Origin: an uncultured Christensenella sp.
GTDB lineage: Bacteria > Bacillota > Clostridia > Christensenellales > Borkfalkiaceae
Length of the DNA stretch: 64,000 bases
Reading direction: 5' to 3'
Assembly (NCBI GenBank): GCA_910577875.1
Contig: CAJTNY010000003.1
Coordinates: 1 to 64,000 of the forward strand
Shown here one piece after another: positions 16,493 through 25,473 of the stretch; position 1 is the stretch's first letter; each line of letters begins with the position of its first letter. A program made the position numbers and the translations under genes. The notes beneath the pieces are model-generated. The model had not been told where the DNA came from and did not search any database. It saw nothing but the letters and a program-made list of their open reading frames with translations.

Positions 16493-17857
16493 TTACCTGC
16501 CCGTAAAGATGATGTTTAAATGGAATATTCCGTCCGCGGTAAACGCTTTGAGTTCGCCGCCGTATTTTTCGACAATCATCCCGATACTGCGCATGCCGAA
16601 GCCGTGACTGCTTTTATCGGATTTGGTGGTAAGCGGAATCCCGTCGGAAAACTGACGTTCGCCTATGAAATAGTTTTCCTCTTGCACTATTACGATGCCG
16701 CTCTTCGATTTGACGGAAACATTTACTATTCTGCGCTCCTTTTCCTCTATTTCTTTAACGGCTTCCAAAGCGTTGTCTATAAGATTACCGAAAAGACAGT
16801 ACAAGTCGCCCGCCTCGATAAATTCCAACTTTTTGCCGTCAATCATACAGGACAGCGTAATACAGTTTTGTTCGCAATACAGGCTTTTTTCATTAATGAG
16901 CACGTTAAGCAAGCTGTTGCCGGTATCTTTTTTCAAATCATAAAATGATATACTGTCGCGCAATTCCTTTAATTCTTCGGCGCGCAGAGCGCCCTGAGCG
17001 CTCAGCGCGTCGAGCTTGTACTTTATATCGTGGCATTTAACGTTAATCAGTTCGATACTGTCTTTGGACATCTGATACTGCTTTTCACCCTGCTGTACTG
17101 CATATTTGAGATACTCAACCTCACGCAGAAGTTGACTCTCTATAATTGACTTTGAAGCAAGTAAAATTACTATCAGACAACAAACAGACGAAAATACATT
17201 GCCTGTCTGTCTGAGCACATAATATATGTAGTTATCGAACCTGTTCTCCCGCTCGACGCAGAGTTTTGAAAAATACACATCTTCGACCGAACATAAAAAA
17301 ACCGTTATGCCCAAAATGAAAAACGTAATTAAAAGCATTTTGTAGTTTAATGACCTGTTTTGGAGCTTCGCCGCAATTCTCTTTATAAAAAGGAACCAAA
17401 AACTTACCGCGCAGATTATAAAAACCGTATAATAAACCAGTCGGTAAAACAGGTCGAAATGCACGCCCCAATTATCGTAGAGGCGAAGACGTTCGCCGAA
17501 AGTCCAAATTAACAAATAAACTTTATAGGCAAGGTTCTGAGCGGCATATGCCATACCGCAACCGATTAACACCGTAAAATAGCTTTCTTCGAAACAAAAA
17601 TACGAAAAGAGCGTAAAAGTCAAAAAAAGGAACGTATAAACTAAAATGCGCCCCCATACCGTATTTCCGAAAACCGTATAAAAACAAGCAACAGGCAAGC
17701 CGATTGCAAAAATTGCAACAAAACCGAGCGCCGCGCGCAATACAAAATTATTTCTGCGGTTGAGTTTATACAAAAACAGCACGGCAAAAACCGAGTATTC
17801 GAATAAAAACTCGACGATTATAATGCCGTAAATATAAAGAACCTGCGAAAACGTCAT
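16493..17857 (-). CDS. AgrC/LytS-like sensor kinase (GHKL type)
   Basis: The 454-residue protein has six to seven membrane helices in its first 230 residues, a coiled dimerisation region, then a GHKL ATPase. HDIKYKLDAL carries the likely phospho-acceptor His, FGNLIDNALEAV is the N box, and SSHGFGMRSI the G box. This is the layout of kinases that work with LytTR regulators, often sensing peptides. The start overlaps the regulator stop by 4 nt. The signal is unknown; the adjacent glucan genes are plausible targets. Confidence 0.85.
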   Translation of the reverse strand: MTFSQVLYIYGIIIVEFLFEYSVFAVLFLYKLNRRNNFVLRAALGFVAIFAIGLPVACFYTVFGNTVWGRILVYTFLFLTFTLFSYFCFEESYFTVLIGCGMAYAAQNLAYKVYLLIWTFGERLRLYDNWGVHFDLFYRLVYYTVFIICAVSFWFLFIKRIAAKLQNRSLNYKMLLITFFILGITVFLCSVEDVYFSKLCVERENRFDNYIYYVLRQTGNVFSSVCCLIVILLASKSIIESQLLREVEYLKYAVQQGEKQYQMSKDSIELINVKCHDIKYKLDALSAQGALRAEELKELRDSISFYDLKKDTGNSLLNVLINEKSLYCEQNCITLSCMIDGKKLEFIEAGDLYCLFGNLIDNALEAVKEIEEKERRIVNVSVKSKSGIVIVQEENYFIGERQFSDGIPLTTKSDKSSHGFGMRSIGMIVEKYGGELKAFTADGIFHLNIIFTGR

Positions 17858-18570
17858 AACTTTTCACCAAGCCCCGCATACCAAGCTGCAAGCTCTGACA
17901 TAAACGCTTTTTTTCTGGGGCGGCTTATTGCAAGCTTTTCCGTACCGAGTTGAACGGTCGAACCGTCGACAGCCACAATAAACCGCGGATTCACAAGATA
18001 GCATTGATTGCAACGTAAAAAACCGTATTTTTTGAGTTCCGCTTCCACCTGCGAAAGCACGCCCGTCCTCTCCACTACACCGTCAACAGTTTTGTAATAA
18101 AGCCGATGGCGGACTATTTCCACATAAATCAGCTTGTCTGTGGAGATACGGCAAATACCCTTAGACGTATTCAGCACGAAATCCTGTTTTTCATTAATGA
18201 CATACAAATCTAACGCCTTTCTGAATTTGAGCGCAAAATCGTAATATCGAACGGGCTTGATAATGTAAGCGGTAGCGTCCACTTCGTAACCCTTTTGCGC
18301 GTACTGTATTAAATTTGTAATAAATATCAATGAAACGGTTTTATCTAGAGTCCTCAGTTCAACGGAGGCGCTCATACCGTCTCGGTGCGGCATCTGTATG
18401 TCCATAAACACGACAGCATATTTTGCTTTGTAGCCGCTTAGAAAATCAACCGCGTCACGAAACCTGTCTATACAAAATTCCTGCCCCGTTTCGTCAGAAA
18501 ACCGCTTTATAAATTCGCAAAGAATTTCCGCCGCGCCATCCTCGTCTTCCACAATAGCGATATTTCTCAT
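17854..18570 (-). CDS. LytTR-type response regulator
   Basis: The 238-residue protein has a receiver domain with acidic residues at 8-10, phospho-acceptor Asp57 (FMDIQMPHRDG) and Lys in IKPVRYYDF, and a LytTR DNA-binding domain (about 130-230) with LIYVEIVRHRLYYKT and FLRCNQCYLVNP. It precedes its kinase in an operon. A strong AGGAGG site stands before the start. Hairpins in the leader (18596-18638) suggest control at the RNA level. Confidence 0.9.
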   Translation of the reverse strand: MRNIAIVEDEDGAAEILCEFIKRFSDETGQEFCIDRFRDAVDFLSGYKAKYAVVFMDIQMPHRDGMSASVELRTLDKTVSLIFITNLIQYAQKGYEVDATAYIIKPVRYYDFALKFRKALDLYVINEKQDFVLNTSKGICRISTDKLIYVEIVRHRLYYKTVDGVVERTGVLSQVEAELKKYGFLRCNQCYLVNPRFIVAVDGSTVQLGTEKLAISRPRKKAFMSELAAWYAGLGEKL

Positions 18571-18595
18571 CCCGTCCTCCTTTGCCGTTAAAAGT

Positions 18596-18638
18596 CGTCT
18601 CTTGCTTATGGAATAAGCAAGAGACGGGTATACCCGTC
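18596..18638 (-). promoter_or_regulatory. two overlapping inverted repeats in the LytTR operon leader
   Basis: A perfect 14-bp stem hairpin (18596-18626, CGTCTCTTGCTTAT arm) shares its ACGAGA/CGTCT end with a perfect 16-bp palindrome, GACGGGTATACCCGTC (18623-18638). Because they share bases, the RNA could form one or the other. This is the geometry of an attenuator or of a self-binding operator. Confidence 0.5.
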
Positions 18639-19397
18639 TGAAAGAATATTAAATTTATTTTATTCTAACATAGCTTTGAACTGTTTGCAATAGATAATTA
18701 AATTTTTTTAAAGCATATCGATACCGCATTTTATTTACTTTAAAGTCAAAGCCGTAACTCCTGACGGAATTACGGCTTTTTTTGTATAACGAAAACCACG
18801 CGATAGTCGCGTGGTTTTCGTTATACAAAAAAGCGTGTTCCTTTGAGAAACACGCCGAAAAACGCATCTCTCAATGTTGCGAACATCTTTTCCACGAAAA
18901 GGCTGAGAGTACGTTTTTGCCAAAAGTACTCCTTTTCGGGATATTCAGATGTTCGCATATGCACTATAACACATTTTCAAAGAAAATACAATCTTTCGCG
19001 GCAAATTGCGAATTTTATTTTATAAGGTTGTAAAAATCAGTCTTTTATGATACAATGACAACTGATATACAAAGTAGAGAAATATGCTTGATACGATACC
19101 TAACGAATAAAAAACGACAAAGTAAAACGGTAAATCTTTGTACGATATCCGGCATAAATTATGCGCTTAAAAGATTAAAACTACTATTATGTACGTATAT
19201 GGAATAAAGGCGGAAAAGCATGGAATTACGAATACAAATCCATCTCGGAAGTTAAAACGCTATATGCATTGTAAAAACAAAACCGTATTTTGTTCGGACC
19301 GACGGACCGGTCGCTATTTATCAATTTTATTAAATTACTTGAAATAAAAAGAAAACCTAACAGAAAATAAATAGTTATTAAAAATTGAGGTATTTTT
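18639..19397. other. long non-coding stretch with nested palindromes
   Basis: No full gene is seen. 18748-18783 is a terminator-like hairpin (AAAGCCGTAA with TTACGGCTTT and seven Ts). 18778-18832 is a perfect inverted repeat with 26-bp arms and a 3-base centre. GCGTGTT/AACACGC, GAGTAC/GTACTC and GCGAACATCT (18879-18888)/AGATGTTCGC (18947-18956) follow. At 19179-19274 a 31-codon open piece without start (ending EVKTLYAL) looks like a gene remnant. The structures could be the edge of a mobile element or a folded RNA. Confidence 0.5.
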
Positions 19398-19985
19398 ATG
19401 TCATTTAACACAACAGATATGCAATGGGAAAGAAAACCTGAGAATTTTACTATTACTAACGATGAGATTCGTATAATTACCGAACCGAATACAGATTTAT
19501 GGCAAAGAACTTACTATGGTTTTCAGAATGATAATGCGCCCGTATTACAATTTTTAACAAAAGAAAAATACTTTTCTTTTATTGTTCAAACACAATTCAA
19601 TAGTAATAAGCGATTTGACCAGTGCGGTATAGTTATTTACTTAAACAGCGATAATTGGCTGAAAGCATCAGTTGAATATGAAAATGAAAAATTCCAACGT
19701 TTAGGCAGCGTTGTTACGAATCACGGATATTCTGATTGGGCAACGACGGATATCGATGCATCGATTAAAAATATATGGTATAGGCTTAGTCGGAGAGAAT
19801 CTGATTACTTTGTCGAATATTCATTTGACGGACTTAATTTTAAACAAATGCGGATTTGCCATTTGAATGAAGGTAATGAAACTATTCGTTTCGGCATATA
19901 TGCCTGTTCCCCCGAAAACTCATCGTTTGAAGCAATTTTTAAAAATTTAAAAGTAACCGATTGTATTTGGAAAGAACATCGTTAA
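19398..19985 (+). CDS. DUF1349 / concanavalin-like lectin-fold protein
   Basis: The 195-residue protein matches the DUF1349 type: an N-terminal WERKPENFTI segment, a repeated beta pattern with TDLWQRTYYGF, DQCGIVIYLNSDNWLKASVEYE, GYSDWAT, and the closing FGIYACSPE...FEAIFKNLKVTD. The fold is a beta jelly-roll related to concanavalin A, often taken as sugar-binding; the real function is unknown. It has no signal peptide, so it is cytoplasmic. A GAGG ribosome site precedes the start. It stands alone in a sparse region, and its stop is followed by a shortened relative of the TTCGTTTTAGG motif. Confidence 0.8.
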   Translation: MSFNTTDMQWERKPENFTITNDEIRIITEPNTDLWQRTYYGFQNDNAPVLQFLTKEKYFSFIVQTQFNSNKRFDQCGIVIYLNSDNWLKASVEYENEKFQRLGSVVTNHGYSDWATTDIDASIKNIWYRLSRRESDYFVEYSFDGLNFKQMRICHLNEGNETIRFGIYACSPENSSFEAIFKNLKVTDCIWKEHR

Positions 19986-20048
19986 AATTCGTTTAGTTTA
20001 AAAGCCAATCCCGAACACGCCAGACTTAAATCATTCGTATGGATATGA

Positions 20049-20310
20049 AAAATCAAACACGGCAAAATATATATACAAACCGACAAATCGGAAATAGACG
20101 AAATCGAAGTTGACGGCAGAATTATACGGTTACAAACGGCATAAATTCGTTATACGGAAAAGGAGAAAAATATTGGCGATAAATTAAAAATTACTTATAA
20201 TCCCTAAAAATGCAAGACTGTGTTTTTTAATTTCTACCAATAATGAGTTTATAATATTTTCCGCTGTGCTCGACAGTATTATTACGGTTATAGGTGCGTC
20301 GATAATCTAA
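20049..20310 (+). other. gene remnants
   Basis: A 31-codon open piece without start (20049-20144) ends EVDGRIIRLQTA. A second piece from about 20172 (GDKLKITYN, after AAGGAG) needs one frameshift to go on as PKNARLCFLIS... and stops at 20310. Both look like decayed coding sequence; families are not recognisable. Confidence 0.3.
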
Positions 20311-20378
20311 TATTACTGTCCACAGCGTTACGTTTGAAAAAACAAAGCATATGAAATAATTTACGGAGACGAAATTAA

Positions 20379-20858
20379 ATGAAAGATAAAGCATTGGTTG
20401 TAATCGACATTCAAAACGACATAACCAAAAATTATAAAGATATAATCGGCAATTTCAACTCCGCCATAGATTGGGCAGTTGAAAACGATATTCATATCGT
20501 ATACATAAAGCATTATAATTTATCGGCAGGAACCCGTACATTCAAGCCCGATACCCGCGGTGCCGAATTAGCCGCCGATATGAAAATCGCATCTGAAAAC
20601 GTATTTGAAAAAAGCAAAAGCAATACTTTAACAAGCGAGGCATTTGCAGATTTCATAAATAAAAATAACATAAAAGAATTTTATGTGGCCGGTGCCGACG
20701 CTACGGTCTGCGTGAAATCGACTTGTTATAATATGGCAAAGAACGGGTATACCGTCCGCGTCCTTTCGGACTGCATTACAAGTTACGATAAAAAGAAAAT
20801 CCCCGAAATGTTAAACTACTATGAGCGCAACGGTTGCATTATACAAACGCTGAAATAG
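20379..20858 (+). CDS. isochorismatase-family cysteine hydrolase
   Basis: The 159-residue protein has the Asp/Lys/Cys triad of the family: Asp10 in VIDIQND, Lys78 or Lys80 in FEKSKSN, and Cys111 in ADATVCVKST. Enzymes of this fold cleave isochorismate, nicotinamide, ureido compounds or other amides. The protein is shorter than most nicotinamidases and no family-specific motif lets me choose. It is a single gene behind an ACGGAGA ribosome site. Confidence 0.85.
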   Translation: MKDKALVVIDIQNDITKNYKDIIGNFNSAIDWAVENDIHIVYIKHYNLSAGTRTFKPDTRGAELAADMKIASENVFEKSKSNTLTSEAFADFINKNNIKEFYVAGADATVCVKSTCYNMAKNGYTVRVLSDCITSYDKKKIPEMLNYYERNGCIIQTLK

Positions 20859-20890
20859 CTGAATTCGGTTTTACAAGAAAAATATGCCTG

Positions 20891-20919
20891 TTGACAATTA
20901 TGCCTTAATATATTAAAAT
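20891..20919 (+). promoter_or_regulatory. promoter of the polytopic membrane gene
   Basis: Consensus TTGACA, 17-bp spacer, TAAAAT. The ATG follows 9 nt later without a Shine-Dalgarno. Confidence 0.75.
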
Positions 20920-20928
20920 ATATTTGTT

Positions 20929-22353
20929 ATGAAACTTAACAAGCTGACGGATATAGGGCTGAAAGTCTGCGCCGCGCTATTAATTGCGGTTTCGCTCGTA
21001 CTTACATTCACCGTATCGGACTATTACATATTTAACCGAGTGTCGGAATACGGCTTTGTTTTCGTGTTCTGTCAATGGATGAAAAAAGCGGGACTACTTC
21101 TTATCCCTCTTGCCGTTTTTTATAACAAAAAAAGCTGTTCGGATATTACAAAATACTTTCTACCGGTTTTCGTAATAGTTTCCTGTTTCACATTCGGGGA
21201 ATTTTTCAACGCTACCTCAATTACGGAAAACAGCACTCCCGCTGATTTCTGCTTTGCAGAAATAAACGAATTCATACCGAAAACGGTAAATATGTCGCTG
21301 TTTTTCATATCCAACGCGCTTTATCTCTTTATCTGCGCCGGGCTGTTTGTCCGCGACGGTTTCAAAGTCGGATTAAAAAGCTTTGCTTATCTGCCTTTTG
21401 CCGTAACGGCGTGTATACCGCTTAATATATTCGAAAACTTTTTCGATATAAACGACTACTCCCCCGCGCATTTTCTATGGTTCAGAAACTTTACCGTCTG
21501 GCATTTGCTTGCAGTGCTGACACTTGCAGGTTTCACCATAGGAGCATATTTTTTCCTCAAATATCAGAGCGAAAGCAAACGTCAGGACTATCTCGTTGCA
21601 ACAGCGATAATTTTGCTTATACAGTACCACAGCAAGGACTCCGTTTTGCTAGGCGACGGTTACAACGTTTATAGTTACGTATTCTCCGCCGTACCGCTGT
21701 TTATATGCAACATAGGCGTTTATGTTGCATGTCTTTCCGTATTTTTAAAAAAACGCGTTCTGTACTCGATTTCTTTTTTCGTTCACGCGGTCGGAGCGCT
21801 GACGGTATTTATCTATTTCGGAAAAGACGAAATGTCGAATTACGGAATATTTTGCAGTTATTCGATACTCTTCTTCTGTCTTACGCACTGTCTGCTGTTT
21901 GCTCTGTGTGTTCTGCCAACGGCGCTCGGACAATACAAATTTAAAATCAAGGACTGCATAATACCGCTTGTTTACTATTTTATAGTAATCATACTCGCAA
22001 CGGTTTCGAGCGGGCTTGTATCGTCTTTTCTCGAAGGCTACACACATAACGGTTATTCGTTAAGTTATGAAAACGGAGATTTCAATCTTCCGAACTACGC
22101 ATTTACGCAGGTCAATCCTCTGCCCGTAAACGTGCCCGTTATTCCTTTGAAAATATGGAAATGGGAAATGAACCTTTTATACGTAGCTTTGGTTTACGTC
22201 GCTTATGTTTGCCTATTCTGGGCATTTAACGGCGCATACATCTTATTCCTGGCTATACATAAAAAAGTACTTTCAAGAACGCGCCACGAACTTGAACTTA
22301 CCCACGAACTTTTAGCGGAAACCGCAGTTTCCGAAGACGAAAACAAAGAATAA
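20929..22353 (+). CDS. polytopic membrane protein, possibly YwaF/TMEM164-like
   Basis: The 474-residue protein has about twelve hydrophobic helices. The second half (PLFICNIGVYVAC, then an FFVHAVGALTVFIYF helix, SYSILFFCLTHCLLF) recalls the YwaF/TMEM164 group, which has conserved polar residues in adjacent helices, but the match is by general pattern only. The last 60 residues are soluble and acidic. No partner gene is adjacent. I would leave the function open. The start is likely leaderless. Confidence 0.6.
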   Translation: MKLNKLTDIGLKVCAALLIAVSLVLTFTVSDYYIFNRVSEYGFVFVFCQWMKKAGLLLIPLAVFYNKKSCSDITKYFLPVFVIVSCFTFGEFFNATSITENSTPADFCFAEINEFIPKTVNMSLFFISNALYLFICAGLFVRDGFKVGLKSFAYLPFAVTACIPLNIFENFFDINDYSPAHFLWFRNFTVWHLLAVLTLAGFTIGAYFFLKYQSESKRQDYLVATAIILLIQYHSKDSVLLGDGYNVYSYVFSAVPLFICNIGVYVACLSVFLKKRVLYSISFFVHAVGALTVFIYFGKDEMSNYGIFCSYSILFFCLTHCLLFALCVLPTALGQYKFKIKDCIIPLVYYFIVIILATVSSGLVSSFLEGYTHNGYSLSYENGDFNLPNYAFTQVNPLPVNVPVIPLKIWKWEMNLLYVALVYVAYVCLFWAFNGAYILFLAIHKKVLSRTRHELELTHELLAETAVSEDENKE

Positions 22354-22479
22354 AAAAACCGCGCATTTACCGTAGTTCCAATAGGGAATTTTAGGCAAAC
22401 CGCAGGCGAACGAAACTTATGTAGCGCAGCGCAATAGGTATAGTGAGCTATACTTACCGCTTATTTTTTGATTGTAATA

Positions 22480-22512
22480 TGCTATTATAAATTTACGATA
22501 AACAGTAATTTA
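22480..22512 (+). repeat. 33-nt leader repeat, copy 2
   Basis: It matches 6254-6286 with a few changes, including the exact shared block TTTACGATAAACAGTAA, and ends 8 nt before the next start codon. Confidence 0.5.
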
Positions 22513-22519
22513 AAATTAT

Positions 22520-22954
22520 ATGAGTTGGTTTAATTATTACGGATTGATTGCTGTCGCAATCATAATGATACCTAATATTATCTGTGCGGTAGTTGATAAA
22601 AGCACGTTTGAAAACAAGTGTAGCAATAAAGCAATAATTACTTTGGAGCAAATAGGACGTTACGGCTGTATGTCATTTATGGTATTTAATATTCCATATA
22701 CTTACTTTAATTTTTGGTTTACTCACGCTTTAATAGTGTATCTAACTATAAATGGGGTATTACTTGTGCTGTATATATTAGGTTGGATAGTATTCAGAAA
22801 AGGACGTAATACGGTAAAAATGCTTTGGTTATCAATAATACCTACTACCCTGTTTTTATTTAGCGGAGTTATGCTTTTATCTGTTCCACTTATAATTTCG
22901 GCAGTAATATTCGGGATAGGACACATAACGGTCAGTTATTTGAATAGAAATTAA
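22520..22954 (+). CDS. small four-helix membrane protein
   Basis: I recognise no named family in this 144-residue protein. It has four hydrophobic helices (about 5-24, 48-66, 70-90 and 101-138, the last probably a pair) joined by short charged loops such as KSTFENKCSNK. Similar small proteins are common next to mobile DNA in Firmicutes, but I cannot assign a role. There is no clear ribosome site; the leader repeat lies just upstream and the 84-nt repeat begins 2 nt after the stop, which gives it a cassette-like setting. Confidence 0.6.
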   Translation: MSWFNYYGLIAVAIIMIPNIICAVVDKSTFENKCSNKAIITLEQIGRYGCMSFMVFNIPYTYFNFWFTHALIVYLTINGVLLVLYILGWIVFRKGRNTVKMLWLSIIPTTLFLFSGVMLLSVPLIISAVIFGIGHITVSYLNRN

Positions 22955-22956
22955 CG

Positions 22957-23040
22957 ATAAGTTTCAATTTGACGTGCAGTGAAGTCAGTCAAGCGATTCT
23001 GCAATAAAGATACACGGCCGCGGCGACACGCCGCTAAATT
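22957..23040 (+). repeat. 84-nt repeat, copy B
   Basis: It has about six differences from copy A at 7184-7267, ending at the same CGCCGCTAAATT. After that point the two sequences diverge, which marks the element boundary. Confidence 0.8.
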
Positions 23041-23080
23041 CCGATTTTTCTTTGCAAATATTTTATTCCACATGGGAAGT

Positions 23081-23102
23081 GCGCATTTGATGCGCGGTTT
23101 TT
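23081..23102 (+). terminator. terminator before the Na/Pi symporter gene
   Basis: GCGCA and TGCGC pair across a 5-nt loop, followed by GG and six Ts on the plus strand. Confidence 0.55.
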
Positions 23103-23107
23103 TATCA

Positions 23108-24838
23108 TTATAATTCGGTATGTATTGCTCCGTGTCCGTATTCTTTTACGGAATTCGCTATGTTGTGCATATGGTCGCCGATGCGTTCCATATTGACGGC
23201 AAGCTGTAAAAACAGCGCGCCCGCTTCCGGCGTACACTTTCCTTCCGTCATACGCTTTAAATGCGATTGCTGCATTATGTTGTTCATACGGTCGGTTTCC
23301 TGTTCTTCGCGCTCGACGTCGGGAGTATAACTTAAATCGCTTCCCGAGAAAACGCTGTAAACGTATTTGTAAAGATTGGTTATATGCATATCCATTTCGT
23401 GAATTTCTTCTTTCGCCTCGTCGGTAAAATCGATGTGATTTTCAACAATCTTTTCCGCATACTCGACGATGTTTTCCGCATAGTCGCCAATTCTTTCAAT
23501 ATCCGAAACAACGCGGTAGAACGAACTTACTTTCTTTTCGTCTATCTCTGAAATTTCCGTCAGCGATAACCGAATAAGGAAAGAAACTATATATTTATTC
23601 GTTGCGTTGATACTGTTCTCCGTTTCGGCAAACTGCTGTTTTTTTGACAAATCGCCTTTCAAAAGCATTTCGAGAGACAATTTGTAGTTCGCGAAAGCGT
23701 CTTCGCCCATACGAATCAACTGTTTGCGCGCCTGTCCTACCGCTATGGCGGGAGTTTTCAAAAGACGTATATCGAGAGTTTCGGCGTCGTCGGTTTCCAC
23801 GCCTTTGTTATCGCGGACAATAATGCAGGCGAGTTTTACGAGATATTTTAAGAACGGTAAAAGAATCGCCGTCGTCAATACGTTGAACACCATATGGAAA
23901 ATCGCTATCTGCCACTGGGTATCTATTCCGCTTAATGCGCGGGCTATGTACTTTCCCGCAAACGCTACCGGCCAGATAAATATCAGACAGCCCATAACGT
24001 TGAACAACAGATGAACCATAGCGGCGCGTTTTGCGTTTACGTTGGTTCCGACCGAAGAAATGAGCGAAGTGACGCAAGTTCCGACGTTGGTGCCGAGAAT
24101 TATGCACATAGCCATTTCGAGATTAATAAGATTTGCGCTTGCAAGAGAAATTACTATCGCCGTAAGCGCACCCGACGACTGCATAAGCCCCGTTAAAAGC
24201 GCGCCGAGAAGAAACAGAACGGGTATTTCCCACGAAAGCGCCTTGTCGCCGTTTCCGAGCGACGTAAACAAACCTTTTACTGCAGTTTCCACATTTGGAT
24301 TGTCGAGCATACCGTTTACAGCGCTTGACATTACGTTAAGACCTACGAAGATTACTCCGACACCTTCCAAAATCGCGCCGATTTGTTTTAATTTTTCGTT
24401 TTTTCCCGCTATCGTAAAGACGAAACCGATAAACGCGACGAGCGCGAATACCGCCGCTATGGAAAGCTGTGTACCGCCGACAGAGGAAAGCGCCATTACA
24501 AACGCGGAAATAGTCGTGCCTATGTTCGCGCCCATAATCACCGAAGCCGCCTGTGTCAGCGTCATAAGACCCACGTTGACGAAACCTACTATCATAACGG
24601 TGGTCGCCGACGAGCTGTTACAGATAACCGTAATTGCCGCACCCGTGCCAACGCCTATGAAGCGGTTTTTCGTCGCTTTGCCCATAAGACGGCGCATAGA
24701 TTTGCCCGCGGCTTTTTCGATATTGCTTCCCAGCATATTCATACCGAGCATAAATACCGCTATGCCTCCGAGGATAAAAAACGCGCTGTTTATTATCGTC
24801 AGAACGTCTCCGCCCGCGAGCATAAGTGAATTTATCAT
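23108..24838 (-). CDS. Na/phosphate symporter with PhoU-like domain
   Basis: The 576-residue protein has about nine membrane helices built from two inverted Na/Pi repeats, each with the QSSS/NSSSA-type motif (TVICNSSSATTVMIVGFVN, and GLMQSSGALTAIVI). A PhoU-like helical region (about 360-570) with acidic pairs follows, typical of NptA/YjbB-type proteins. It should couple phosphate movement to sodium. The gene is single, divergent from trmL, and has a GGAG site. Confidence 0.9.
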   Translation of the reverse strand: MINSLMLAGGDVLTIINSAFFILGGIAVFMLGMNMLGSNIEKAAGKSMRRLMGKATKNRFIGVGTGAAITVICNSSSATTVMIVGFVNVGLMTLTQAASVIMGANIGTTISAFVMALSSVGGTQLSIAAVFALVAFIGFVFTIAGKNEKLKQIGAILEGVGVIFVGLNVMSSAVNGMLDNPNVETAVKGLFTSLGNGDKALSWEIPVLFLLGALLTGLMQSSGALTAIVISLASANLINLEMAMCIILGTNVGTCVTSLISSVGTNVNAKRAAMVHLLFNVMGCLIFIWPVAFAGKYIARALSGIDTQWQIAIFHMVFNVLTTAILLPFLKYLVKLACIIVRDNKGVETDDAETLDIRLLKTPAIAVGQARKQLIRMGEDAFANYKLSLEMLLKGDLSKKQQFAETENSINATNKYIVSFLIRLSLTEISEIDEKKVSSFYRVVSDIERIGDYAENIVEYAEKIVENHIDFTDEAKEEIHEMDMHITNLYKYVYSVFSGSDLSYTPDVEREEQETDRMNNIMQQSHLKRMTEGKCTPEAGALFLQLAVNMERIGDHMHNIANSVKEYGHGAIHTEL

Positions 24839-24942
24839 AAGTTATAATCTCCGAAACGTTTCAAGTTTTGTTCCAAAATAAATTTTAACAGTTTTTTTTT
24901 ACGCTGTCAAATAAATTACAAAAAAACCGACGTCTGTTTCGA

Positions 24943-24971
24943 TTGCATATTTTTATAGTTTATTTTAAAAT
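24943..24971 (+). promoter_or_regulatory. promoter of trmL
   Basis: TTGCAT, 17-bp spacer, TAAAAT; the ATG follows after 6 nt, so transcription should begin at or next to the A of the start codon. Confidence 0.7.
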
Positions 24972-24977
24972 AATAAT

Positions 24978-25469
24978 ATGTTTAATATTGTTTTGGTTGA
25001 GCCCGAAATTCCTCAGAACACGGGCAATATAGTCCGCACCTGTCGCGCAACAGGCTGTAAACTGCACCTTGTCCGTCCGCTCGGCTTCGAAATAACCGAC
25101 AGATATTTAAAAAGGGCGGGACTCGACTACTGGGACGAAGTAGAAATTTTTTATTACGACGGCTTTCGCGAACTCGAAAAAAAATTTCCAGATGCACGTT
25201 TTTGGTATTTTACGACAAAGGGACTTAAAAAACATTCGGACGCGAGTTTCTCGGAAAACGATTTTCTGGTTTTCGGAAAAGAAACTAAAGGACTACCCGA
25301 GGAACTTTTAAAATCAAATAAAGAACAATGTCTTAGAATACCTATGCTCGGCGAAACGCGAAGTCTAAACCTTTCCAACTCGGTTGCAGTCGCGGTGTAC
25401 GAAGGATTAAGACAGCTCGGCTTCGAAGGTTTCAGAACGGAAGGCAGGCTGCATAATTCCGAGTGGTGA
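24978..25469 (+). CDS. trmL: tRNA (cytidine/uridine-34-2'-O)-methyltransferase
   Basis: The 163-residue SPOUT enzyme carries NTGNIVRTCRATGCKLHLV at the start, FGKETKGLPEELL in the middle and IPMLGETRSLNLSNSVAVA at the knot that holds S-adenosylmethionine. The length and motifs are those of TrmL, which methylates the wobble base of certain leucine tRNAs. Interestingly a tRNA-Leu(UAG) is encoded in this window, though TrmL usually acts on other leucine isoacceptors. No Shine-Dalgarno is present. Confidence 0.93.
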   Translation: MFNIVLVEPEIPQNTGNIVRTCRATGCKLHLVRPLGFEITDRYLKRAGLDYWDEVEIFYYDGFRELEKKFPDARFWYFTTKGLKKHSDASFSENDFLVFGKETKGLPEELLKSNKEQCLRIPMLGETRSLNLSNSVAVAVYEGLRQLGFEGFRTEGRLHNSEW

Positions 25470-25473
25470 TTAC

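Noticed and set aside
24042..24881. A 279-codon open frame opposite the Na/Pi symporter gene
   Set aside because: The reading is Pro/Ser/Ile-rich without any family feature and is fully inside a well-supported gene.
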